Shown: piece by piece, positions 1-6,465 of the stretch
How the letters are laid out: each line of letters opens with the position of its first letter
Numbering within the stretch: the first letter of the stretch is position 1
Assembly (NCBI GenBank): GCA_900772035.1
Contig: CAAGQE010000120.1
Span: forward strand, 1 to 10,880
Length of the DNA stretch: 10,880 nt
Direction of reading: 5' to 3'
Source of the DNA: Candidatus Gastranaerophilales bacterium
GTDB lineage: Bacteria; Cyanobacteriota; Vampirovibrionia; Gastranaerophilales; Gastranaerophilaceae
The notes under the pieces: generated by a model
Told to the model about the DNA's origin: nothing
Database searches by the model: none
The model's input: only the letters and a program-made list of their open reading frames with translations
Position numbers and translations under genes: made by a program

Positions 1-65
1 GTCTGCATGACATCGCCGATTGCACCAATTCTTACAAACAGAATTTTCTTCGGATTTTCAATCAT
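1..65 (-). CDS. Probable glycosyltransferase family 9 (heptosyltransferase-like) protein, N-terminal fragment
   Basis: Only the first 21 codons lie in the window; the gene runs off the left edge. Read on the minus strand from the ATG at 65-63, the peptide begins MIENPKKILFVRIGAIGDVM. The run ILFVRIGAIGDVM matches the characteristic N-terminal strand and glycine loop of family 9 glycosyltransferases such as the ADP-heptose:LPS heptosyltransferases WaaC/WaaF (KILxxRxGAIGDV). Members of that family transfer heptose to the lipopolysaccharide core at the cytoplasmic face of the inner membrane. The start is supported by an AAAGGA ribosome binding site (minus strand, plus positions 72-77) six bases upstream. 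The ATG overlaps the end of comEC by 8 bp, so the two are probably translated from one mRNA. The family call rests on a short stretch; which sugar is transferred, and to what, cannot be said. Confidence 0.72.
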   Translation of the reverse strand, partial: MIENPKKILFVRIGAIGDVMQ

Positions 66-2427
66 TATCTGTCCTTTCAAATTTTTTGTTTCGTCCGTTA
101 TAAGAATACACCGAAATTTTATCTTTATCCAAAACCAGTTTTACCGCGCCGTTTTTGTCGGTACGCAAAACTTTTACTCCGTTATTTTTCAATGTATCCA
201 ATGTTTCTTTATCAGGGTGTCCGTAAATATTAAAGCCCGTGGAAATTATTGCATATCGCGGCTTTATAAGTGCCAAAAGTTCATCCGAAACAGTATTTTT
301 TGCCCCGTGGTGAGCGACCTTTATCGCGGAAACCTCGGACTTTTTCAAGGTCGAAAGTTGAGCCTCGACGCTCGAATCTCCCGCAAATATTACAGAGCCA
401 TTCGGCGTTTCCAAAATATTTATTACGGATGTCTCGTTATCATCCCCGTTTGAGGCATAAACAGCATACAATCTTTCTTTGCCCGTATCAAAAATCAACT
501 CGTTTTGCTTCGGCACAATTACAGGAATTGACTTGTTTTCTGCAAGATTTAAAATCTTTTTGGACAATGGATTAATAGGTTTTTTTGTTCTGACACAAAT
601 AGTGTCAACCCCGACATTTTCAATAATCGCAGGCGCTCCGCCTGCATGGTCGGAATCATAATGAGACAAAATCAGCATATCGAGATTTTTTATATTTACA
701 TCTTCTAAATATTTCAAAATTACACGTTCTGCCGCGTTAGAAAAATTTTTATAAGGCGCTTTGCCTGTATCTATAAGAATTGCACGGTTGTCGGATGTTT
801 TTATCAGCGCGCTGTCAGCGTTGTCCACATTAAAAAATATAACCTCCGTCACACCGCTAAACTTTGGCAAAAACGAAAACACAAGCGCACAAAAAATCAC
901 CGCCGAAACAATTACGCTCTTTTTTCGATAAACTTCGTTCACAATTGCGGCAAAAATACTCAAAAGAAACATATAATATAAAATTATTACAAACGGAGAC
1001 GGTGACGGCACAACAATCGACGAGTGCGGCAATTTTGAAAAAGTCTCGGCAATGTGCGTTATTGCCCATAAAAACGGGTAAAGCACAAAATCAAAAACAG
1101 TTACACAAAATTCCGCAATCGGCTTAATCATTGCCAATACGCACCCCGTAAATCCGCCGAAGCTCACAAACGTAAGCATTGGAATAACCGCGATATTTGC
1201 CAAAACCGAGTATGGAGTGAATGTATTAAAATAAAACATCTGAATAGGCGCAGCAAAAAGTTGCGCAATAAATGGCACTAACACGAACGATAATGCCGTT
1301 TTCAGATATTTATTTCCGACTTTATCAATAAACACGGGCGATAGCAACATCAACCCGAAAGTTACGACAAAAGAGAGTTGAAATCCGACATTCGTAATCA
1401 TCGTCGGAGAAAAAAGCATCATTATAAATGCGACAATGAAAAGCAGCGACATTGAATCGGCTTTTCTGTCAATTAATTTTCCGAACAAAATCAACAATAA
1501 CATCAAAGATGCCCGTAAAACAGGCGGTCCGAAGCCAGTCATACAAGTATAACAAATGACCGAAAGCATTCCGATAAAAATTGAGGCTCTGAAATTTATT
1601 CTCAAAATCTGAGAGATGAAAAACCACATCCCGAAAATAATAGAGACATTCATGCCCGATGCTGCAACTATATGTGTTAACCCCGAATTTTGGAAATGAA
1701 TTTTCATATCGGGTGTCGGATTAACCGCATCATCTCCAAAAACGATTCCGCCCAAAAGTTCCAACTCGGGAGATTTTATGTTTTTGGAATGCAAATCAAT
1801 AATTTTATTTCTCAAACGATTTAATCCCGCGAGGAATTTATAAGGCTGTTTTTCGGGTTTTGAAACAATGTTAAAGTCGCTTTTAAACGCATAAAACGTC
1901 GAAAAAACATTCTTATATTTTAAATAAGTAGAATAACAAAACTCGGAAGGGTTTGTTGCCCTTTTCGGCAAAGTAAGTCTGCCCGTCAAAGTAAGCGTAT
2001 CGCCTATTTCGATTTGTTTGTAAACATCTTTTGAGGCAAACAAAGTCACCATCGTTTTTGAAGATGTATCGAATTTTTCAAATTTGTTAAGTTCAAATTT
2101 TTCCGCATCCAATACGAATTTTGTAAAATCGTCAGAAGCGGAAACGGGCAAGGATGTGACTTTTCCCGTAACTTTCACCTCGTTTGCGGGTGCATAAGTC
2201 GATAGCAAATCGCTGTCTTTTAACCTTAACGAGCAATTGAAAAAACCGACCGCAAATATTAGAAACAATATTATTGCAAATCTGTCCGTAATAATTTTTC
2301 TTAATAAAAGAAATATGAGCAGCAAAAACAGAACACAGGAACATGCCACCGCCAAATCCGACAATACCGCGAACAGTCCCAATGAATAACAGAGAACAAA
2401 AAGTATAACTTTGTATCTTTTTTGCAT
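58..2427 (-). CDS. comEC: ComEC/Rec2 family competence protein (DNA uptake channel)
   Basis: An intact 789-residue protein, the usual size for full-length ComEC. It forms the inner-membrane channel that takes up single-stranded DNA during natural transformation. Several hydrophobic segments lie in residues 1-65, followed by a soluble OB-fold-like part (about 80-190, DUF4131 type). The multi-helix Competence domain (about 220-520) has the hallmark stretch GLTHIVAASGMNV (249-261) and GFQLSF (348-353). The C-terminal metallo-beta-lactamase-like domain (about 525-775) carries HYDSDH (589-594), FAGDS (681-685), AHHG (705-708) and GHP (736-738), the expected metal-site motifs. The usual GQGD loop at the start of this domain reads DNAD (535-538). 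All domains are present and the frame is unbroken. No Shine-Dalgarno sequence precedes the ATG at 2427; the next in-frame Met is far inside the protein. The stop overlaps the glycosyltransferase start. Whether the organism is competent cannot be told from this gene alone. Confidence 0.95.
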   Translation of the reverse strand: MQKRYKVILFVLCYSLGLFAVLSDLAVACSCVLFLLLIFLLLRKIITDRFAIILFLIFAVGFFNCSLRLKDSDLLSTYAPANEVKVTGKVTSLPVSASDDFTKFVLDAEKFELNKFEKFDTSSKTMVTLFASKDVYKQIEIGDTLTLTGRLTLPKRATNPSEFCYSTYLKYKNVFSTFYAFKSDFNIVSKPEKQPYKFLAGLNRLRNKIIDLHSKNIKSPELELLGGIVFGDDAVNPTPDMKIHFQNSGLTHIVAASGMNVSIIFGMWFFISQILRINFRASIFIGMLSVICYTCMTGFGPPVLRASLMLLLILFGKLIDRKADSMSLLFIVAFIMMLFSPTMITNVGFQLSFVVTFGLMLLSPVFIDKVGNKYLKTALSFVLVPFIAQLFAAPIQMFYFNTFTPYSVLANIAVIPMLTFVSFGGFTGCVLAMIKPIAEFCVTVFDFVLYPFLWAITHIAETFSKLPHSSIVVPSPSPFVIILYYMFLLSIFAAIVNEVYRKKSVIVSAVIFCALVFSFLPKFSGVTEVIFFNVDNADSALIKTSDNRAILIDTGKAPYKNFSNAAERVILKYLEDVNIKNLDMLILSHYDSDHAGGAPAIIENVGVDTICVRTKKPINPLSKKILNLAENKSIPVIVPKQNELIFDTGKERLYAVYASNGDDNETSVINILETPNGSVIFAGDSSVEAQLSTLKKSEVSAIKVAHHGAKNTVSDELLALIKPRYAIISTGFNIYGHPDKETLDTLKNNGVKVLRTDKNGAVKLVLDKDKISVYSYNGRNKKFERTDND

Positions 2428-2434
2428 AATTTAA

Positions 2435-2463
2435 AGTATCAAATAACTTCACAAAATTATCAA
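2435..2463 (-). promoter_or_regulatory. Candidate sigma70-type promoter for comEC
   Basis: On the minus strand TTGATA (plus 2458-2463) and GATACT (plus 2435-2440) are separated by exactly 17 bases. These match 5 of 6 and 4 of 6 bases of the sigma70 -35 and -10 consensus. Transcription would begin at about 2428-2429, directly at the comEC ATG, so the mRNA would be leaderless or nearly so. That would fit the lack of a Shine-Dalgarno sequence. This is a sequence match in an AT-rich region and is not proven. Confidence 0.4.
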
Positions 2464-2485
2464 CAAAAAATTTTTGTGCTAGAAT
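2457..2485 (+). promoter_or_regulatory. Candidate extended -10 promoter for the atp operon
   Basis: An extended -10 element, TG-C-TAGAAT (TG at 2477-2478, hexamer at 2480-2485, 5 of 6 matches to TATAAT), has a weak -35 candidate TTATCA (2457-2462, 4 of 6) at 17 bases. Transcription would start near 2491-2493, giving a leader of about 18 bases that still contains the atpB ribosome binding site GAGG (2500-2503). It is the best plus-strand candidate in the 82-bp gap between comEC and atpB. Confidence 0.4.
2463..2477. repeat. Short perfect inverted repeat in the divergent promoter region
   Basis: ACAAAAA (2463-2469) and TTTTTGT (2471-2477) are exact reverse complements around a central A. The repeat lies between the -35 and -10 candidates of the atp promoter and touches the comEC -35 box, so it could be an operator. 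It is also simple A/T-tract sequence that can arise by chance in AT-rich DNA. It is not a terminator: the arms have almost no G/C. Confidence 0.3.
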
Positions 2486-2509
2486 TGGCATGTATATACG
2501 AGGCTAAAA

Positions 2510-3190
2510 ATGGAACACTTAGTAAAAACCATAGGCGGATTAACCGTAAATTTAGACACATTGATTACAATGTGGGCGGTAATGTTCGTACTGATTTTGG
2601 TAGCGTTTATTTTCACGAGAAAGTTGTCGATTTTCCCGACAAAAATGCAAGCAATTGCAGAAGCCGTCGTCGGAATGTTTGTAAACTTAACAAACTCGAT
2701 GATTGGCGGAAAAGATGCAAAGAAGCATGTTCCGTTGGCAGCATCATTGTTCCTGTTCATCGTAACGGCGAATTTGTGCGGTCAATTACCGTTGAGATTG
2801 TATCACCTTTCAAAAGGTGAACTTGCATCTCCGACAAATGACATTAACCTTACGGCTGCAATGGCGGTAATAGTTCTCTTTTACTACGTTGGAGCAGGTA
2901 TTAAAAAGAAGAAATTCAAATTCTTCCTGCACGAATTTTCATTCGTCGGAATCGTTATGGCACTTGTAGAACTTTTGGAAATGTTCACAAGACCGTTGAG
3001 TTTGGCAATCCGACTTTTTGCCAACATCTTCGCTGGAGAAGTCCTTGTTTCAATTGCATTGGGCGCAATGGCATACTTGTTGCCGTTGCCGATTATGCTT
3101 TTCGAAATTTTGGTAGCCTTCATCCAAGCAACGGTATTTATGATGCTTACAATCGCGTATATCGGTTCAGCAGTAGGCGAAAGCCACTAA
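2510..3190 (+). CDS. atpB: ATP synthase Fo subunit a
   Basis: A 226-residue multi-spanning membrane protein that, with the c-ring, forms the two half-channels for the coupling ion. The conserved C-terminal half is intact. PLSLAIRLFANIFAGE (162-177) contains the essential arginine (R168, equivalent to E. coli R210). FIQATVFMMLTIAYIG (204-219) contains the conserved Gln (Q206, equivalent to E. coli Q252). The N-terminal region is short and hydrophobic from about residue 18. The ATG at 2510 is preceded by GAGG (2500-2503) at six bases. It is the first gene of the operon; no atpI-like gene lies upstream, where comEC begins divergently. A 37-bp gap separates it from the c-subunit gene. Confidence 0.96.
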   Translation: MEHLVKTIGGLTVNLDTLITMWAVMFVLILVAFIFTRKLSIFPTKMQAIAEAVVGMFVNLTNSMIGGKDAKKHVPLAASLFLFIVTANLCGQLPLRLYHLSKGELASPTNDINLTAAMAVIVLFYYVGAGIKKKKFKFFLHEFSFVGIVMALVELLEMFTRPLSLAIRLFANIFAGEVLVSIALGAMAYLLPLPIMLFEILVAFIQATVFMMLTIAYIGSAVGESH

Positions 3191-3213
3191 CAAACAGAAT
3201 ATTTAATATTTTA

Positions 3214-3220
3214 TAAGGAG
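3214..3220 (+). promoter_or_regulatory. Strong ribosome binding site of atpE
   Basis: TAAGGAG, followed by a seven-base A/T spacer to the ATG at 3228, is the closest match in the window to the 16S rRNA 3' end. The preceding gap (about 3198-3213) is very A/T-rich. The other atp starts have weaker or shorter sites. A strong site here fits the need for many c-subunit copies per enzyme. Confidence 0.75.
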
Positions 3221-3227
3221 AAAAATT

Positions 3228-3452
3228 ATGGCAGCAGAATTGGCTCAATTAGGTGCAGGTATCGCAATCGGTTTTGGCGCAGTTGGCGCAGGTCTCGGTA
3301 TCGGTATTGCTACAAAAGGTTTGATGGATGCAGTATCAAGACAACCCGAAGTTGCCGGAAAAGCATTCGGTTTCTTCCTTCTCGGCGCAGCTCTTTCAGA
3401 AGCATGTGCGCTTTACGGTTTCGTAATCGCATTCCAATTGTTGGGCAAATAA
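3228..3452 (+). CDS. atpE: ATP synthase Fo subunit c (ring subunit)
   Basis: A 74-residue hairpin of two membrane helices joined by the polar loop RQPE (38-41). Helix 1 holds the glycine-rich packing pattern (G15, G17, G20, G22, G24, G26). The ion-carrying carboxylate in helix 2 is E58, in LSEACALYG (56-64). An ungapped alignment to the Na+-binding c subunit of Ilyobacter tartaricus, recalled from memory, places I25 where that protein has Gln32, and Ala59 and Cys60 where it has Ser66 and Thr67. The main Na+ ligands are therefore missing, and H+ is the predicted coupling ion. At 74 residues it is slightly shorter than cyanobacterial c subunits (about 81), mainly at the two ends. It lies 18 bp before the b' gene. 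Confidence 0.97.
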   Translation: MAAELAQLGAGIAIGFGAVGAGLGIGIATKGLMDAVSRQPEVAGKAFGFFLLGAALSEACALYGFVIAFQLLGK

Positions 3453-3470
3453 TCAGGGAAAATTCAAACT

Positions 3471-3896
3471 ATGGAATTTAACGCAACGTTTCTTGTATCG
3501 GCTATAAGTTTTATCGTGTTCGTTTTCATAATGAACGCCGTACTTTATCGCCCTGTTATCAAGATTATGGAAGAAAGACAAGCCTTTCTTGATAAGAACG
3601 AAAAGGATACGGAAGATGCAAACCGCCAAGCCGAAGAATTTGCAACAATGAAAGAATCCAAACTCGCAAAAGCAAGAGCGGAAGCAAAATCTATCGTTGA
3701 TAACGGTACGGAAAAGTTCAAGGCAGAAAACAAAGCCGCATTGGACAATTATTCTTCCGAACAAAAACAATCAACGGAAGATAAAAAATCCGAACTCTAC
3801 AACGAAATGACAAGTGCAAAAGAAACATTGAAACAAAGTTCCGACGATATTTCAAGAATGATTACCGACAAGATTTTGGAGGTAAAAAATGTTTGA
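3471..3896 (+). CDS. atpF': ATP synthase Fo subunit b' (peripheral stalk)
   Basis: A 141-residue protein with one N-terminal membrane helix (about 6-26) followed by a long charged, Ala/Glu/Lys-rich helix that forms half of the peripheral stalk. The start MEFNATFLVSAISF and the motif LYRPVIKIMEERQAFL (25-40) resemble cyanobacterial b' (for example MFDFDATLPF and FYKPLTKVLDDR). It is paired with a second, different b-type gene directly downstream, so the stalk should be a b/b' heterodimer as in cyanobacteria and chloroplasts. Only a weak AGGGA precedes the start (3454-3458). The last 8 bp overlap the next gene, which suggests coupled translation and equal amounts of b' and b. The symbol atpF' follows common use; cyanobacterial literature also calls this gene atpG. 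Confidence 0.9.
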   Translation: MEFNATFLVSAISFIVFVFIMNAVLYRPVIKIMEERQAFLDKNEKDTEDANRQAEEFATMKESKLAKARAEAKSIVDNGTEKFKAENKAALDNYSSEQKQSTEDKKSELYNEMTSAKETLKQSSDDISRMITDKILEVKNV

Positions 3897-4383
3897 TTTT
3901 TCTTGGCAAAACATACTTCATTCAAATACTTTAAACTTCGTTATCCTCGTTGTTATACTCTATTGGGTTCTTGCCCCGAAGGTTAAAGCCGCAGTCGAAA
4001 ATTGCGACAAAAGAACAACCGACACGGTTAACGAATCAATTGAAACAAGACAACAGGCAATCAAAAATCTTGAAGATTCAAAAGTTGACTATGCAAGAAC
4101 TCCGGAAGAAGTTAAAAGTATTAACAAAACCGCAACAAACACCCTCTCGGCTTTAGAAAAGAAAGCAGAAGAAGATACGGAAATTGCAAAAAAATTGATT
4201 TCCGACAACGCGGAAAAAGCAGTTAAGAATGAAGCATCAAGAATCACTTCAACTTTAACAAAAGAAACGGCAGAAAACTCAATCAATTCTTCGATTGAAG
4301 AAATCAAAAGACGCTTGGAAAACGATGAAAGTCTCCACGACAGACTTATCGAACAGGCAATAAACGATTTGGAAACGGCATAA
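3889..4383 (+). CDS. atpF: ATP synthase Fo subunit b (peripheral stalk)
   Basis: A 164-residue protein with one N-terminal membrane helix (about 14-29) and a long charged stalk region. The start with NILHSNTLNFVILVVIL (8-24) resembles the conserved TN-L-N region of cyanobacterial b, but the roughly 20-residue N-terminal extension of cyanobacterial b is missing. The region after the membrane is divergent: in place of the usual ER/RR-rich segment it has NCDKRTTDTVNES (38-50), and P72 in ARTPEEV interrupts the predicted stalk helix. The ribosome binding site TGGAGG (3877-3882), six bases before the ATG, lies inside the b' gene. The stop overlaps the delta start in TAATG. Position, topology and length make the identity secure despite the weak sequence conservation. 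Confidence 0.88.
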   Translation: MFDFSWQNILHSNTLNFVILVVILYWVLAPKVKAAVENCDKRTTDTVNESIETRQQAIKNLEDSKVDYARTPEEVKSINKTATNTLSALEKKAEEDTEIAKKLISDNAEKAVKNEASRITSTLTKETAENSINSSIEEIKRRLENDESLHDRLIEQAINDLETA

Positions 4384-4931
4384 TGGACAAGATTAACGTA
4401 AAACTTATCAGAACAGCCAGAAAATATGCGGAAGCATTGTACGATATTGCAAACAATCAAGGTATCGCAGAGAATGTTTCGGCAGATTTGAGCCTTATCG
4501 CGGAAACTTTTGAAGAAAGCAAGGAACTCAGAGACTTCACGGAAAATCCCGTTATCTCTCAAGCAGACAAAAAAGATGCAATTCGCCAATTGTTTGAAAA
4601 CAGAGTTTCTCAAGCAACAATGAACTTTTTGTACTTGCTCGCAGATAATTCAAGATTTGACGCGGTTTCCTCAATTAAAGAAGAATTTGAAGAACTCAAA
4701 AACAAAAACACGGGTGTTTTGACTGCAAAAGCAACCACAGCCGTTGTTATGAAAGATGAGTTAAAAGAAAAATTGAAGTCGAAACTTGAACAAAAATTCT
4801 CAAAAGAAATAAAACTCGAATACGAAGTAAACCCCGAAATTATAGGCGGTTTAATCGTAGATGTAGACGGAAAGACAATCGACAGTTCCGTCTTAACCAA
4901 AATTAAAAACATCAAAAAACAATTGATATAA
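4383..4931 (+). CDS. atpH: ATP synthase F1 subunit delta
   Basis: A 182-residue soluble protein that sits on top of the F1 head and ties it to the b/b' stalk (the counterpart of mitochondrial OSCP). The N-terminal helical domain contains ARKYAEALYDIA (12-23), the usual opening of this family. The C-terminal signature is present: IIGGLIVDVDGKTIDSSV (153-170), with the conserved GG pair, G163, D167 and S168/S169. The length is typical. The start codon shares one base with the stop of the b gene (TAATG at 4381-4385) and has only a weak GGAAA upstream, so translation probably relies on reinitiation. It ends 12 bp before atpA. Confidence 0.95.
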   Translation: MDKINVKLIRTARKYAEALYDIANNQGIAENVSADLSLIAETFEESKELRDFTENPVISQADKKDAIRQLFENRVSQATMNFLYLLADNSRFDAVSSIKEEFEELKNKNTGVLTAKATTAVVMKDELKEKLKSKLEQKFSKEIKLEYEVNPEIIGGLIVDVDGKTIDSSVLTKIKNIKKQLI

Positions 4932-4943
4932 AAGGAAAATAAA

Positions 4944-6461
4944 ATGGCAACCATTAAACCTGATGAAATCACATCAATTTTAAAAACGAAAATCGAAAAC
5001 TACAATGTCGAAACCGACGTGAACAGTATCGGTTCGGTTTTGTCGGTAGGTGACGGTATCGCAAGATTGTACGGTCTTAGAAATGCAATGTCATCGGAAC
5101 TTGTAGAGTTTGATGACGGACACAACACTCTCGGTATGATTTTAAACCTTGAAGAAGACAACGTTGGGGTCGTAATTCTCGGTGATTATACGGAAATCAA
5201 AGAGGGTATGACCGTTAGAACGACAGGCAGAATTGCCTCTGTTCCCGTTGGCGATATGCTTATCGGTCGTATTATCGACCCGACAGGTAAAGCAATCGAC
5301 GGCAAAGGCGATATTAAATACGAAAGAACAAGAGCAATCGACACGGTTGCCCCGGGTATCGTTACAAGAAAGCCTGTACACGAACCATTGCAAACAGGTT
5401 TGACGGCAATTGACGCATTGACGCCTATCGGTCGCGGTCAACGTGAACTTATCATCGGTGACAGACAGACAGGTAAAACAGCGATTGCGATTGACACGAT
5501 TATCAACCAAAAAGGTCAAGACGTAATTTGTATCTACGTTGCAATCGGTCAAAAAACATCAACGGTTGCCCAACTCGCAAAAACTCTTGAAGCGCACGGC
5601 GCAATGGATTATTCGATTATTGTTTCGGCAAGCGCAAATGAATCTGCACCTTTGCAATACATCGCACCGTTTGCGGGCTGCGCAATTGCAGAAGAATTTA
5701 TGCACCAAGGCAAAGCTGTTTTGATTATTTATGATGACTTAACGAAACACGCTCAGGCTTACCGTGCAATGAGTTTGCTTTTAAGAAGACCGCCCGGACG
5801 TGAAGCATACCCCGGTGACGTATTCTACTTGCACTCAAGACTTTTGGAACGTGCTTGTAAACTTAACGACGAACTCGGCGGCGGCAGCATCACGGCTCTT
5901 CCGATTATTGAAACTCAAGCGGGCGACGTCTCGGCATACATTCCGACAAACGTAATTTCTATTACGGACGGACAAATTTTCCTTGAATCGAATTTGTTCA
6001 ACGCAGGTATCAGACCCGCAATCAACGCAGGTATTTCGGTATCACGTGTAGGCGGTGCCGCTCAAACCAAAGCGATTAAACAAGTTGCAGGTAACTTGAG
6101 ACTCGGTCTTGCTCAATACAGAGAACTCGCATCTTTCGCACAATTCGCGAGTGATTTGGATAAGGCAACCCGTGACCAACTTTTAAGAGGTCAAAAACTC
6201 ACGGAAGTTATCAAACAACCGCAATATCAACCTTTGAGCGTTGCAGAACAAGTATCAATCTTGTTTGCCGCAAACGAAGGATACCTTGATAACGTTGAAG
6301 ACAAAGATATGAACAAGTTCAAACAAGGTTGGTTTGATTACTTCGGCGCAAACTTGAAAGAACTTGCTGATAAACTCAACGACAGAGCGGCTTTATCGGA
6401 TGAAGACAAAGCACAACTTCGTGAACACTTAGATAAGTACAAGATTAGTTTCTTCGGATAA
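4944..6461 (+). CDS. atpA: ATP synthase F1 subunit alpha
   Basis: A 505-residue subunit of the alpha3beta3 head, close to the usual length. Alpha binds nucleotide at the non-catalytic sites and supplies an arginine to the catalytic sites on beta. The motifs are intact: Walker A GDRQTGKT (172-179), Walker B region LIIYDD (260-265), [20 protein letters not shown] (281-300), the family signature [10 protein letters not shown] (358-367) and the arginine finger R368 in SRVGGAAQ. The N-terminal barrel begins around [11 protein letters not shown] (30-40). The ribosome binding site AAAGGA (4931-4936) lies just before the ATG. The next gene, gamma, starts 4 bp after the stop. I see no sign of truncation or frameshift. 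Confidence 0.99.
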   Translation: MATIKPDEITSILKTKIENYNVETDVNSIGSVLSVGDGIARLYGLRNAMSSELVEFDDGHNTLGMILNLEEDNVGVVILGDYTEIKEGMTVRTTGRIASVPVGDMLIGRIIDPTGKAIDGKGDIKYERTRAIDTVAPGIVTRKPVHEPLQTGLTAIDALTPIGRGQRELIIGDRQTGKTAIAIDTIINQKGQDVICIYVAIGQKTSTVAQLAKTLEAHGAMDYSIIVSASANESAPLQYIAPFAGCAIAEEFMHQGKAVLIIYDDLTKHAQAYRAMSLLLRRPPGREAYPGDVFYLHSRLLERACKLNDELGGGSITALPIIETQAGDVSAYIPTNVISITDGQIFLESNLFNAGIRPAINAGISVSRVGGAAQTKAIKQVAGNLRLGLAQYRELASFAQFASDLDKATRDQLLRGQKLTEVIKQPQYQPLSVAEQVSILFAANEGYLDNVEDKDMNKFKQGWFDYFGANLKELADKLNDRAALSDEDKAQLREHLDKYKISFFG

Positions 6462-6465
6462 GAAA

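Noticed and set aside
864..1127. Lys-rich open frame on the plus strand inside comEC
   Set aside because: It is antisense to the well-supported Competence domain coding frame, has no ribosome binding site of note and no recognisable family; its composition mirrors the hydrophobic gene on the other strand.
2132..2491. Minus-strand open frame overlapping the comEC start and the promoter region
   Set aside because: It is out of frame with comEC, whose N-terminal membrane segments are clearly coded here; the alternative peptide has no domain character.
3198..3210. AATATT-T-AATATT inverted repeat between atpB and atpE as a terminator
   Set aside because: The arms contain no G/C and would not form a stable hairpin, and no T-run follows; a terminator here would also cut the operon.
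3471..4383. The two b-type genes as a recent tandem duplication
   Set aside because: The proteins differ along their whole length and each matches a separate cyanobacterial type (b' and b), so the pair is ancient.
4089..4613. 174-codon minus-strand open frame across atpF and atpH
   Set aside because: It lies wholly antisense to two conserved ATP synthase genes and arises from their codon bias; no start signal supports it.
5142..5552. 136-codon minus-strand open frame inside atpA
   Set aside because: It is antisense to the region coding the conserved nucleotide-binding fold of alpha and is best explained as a shadow.
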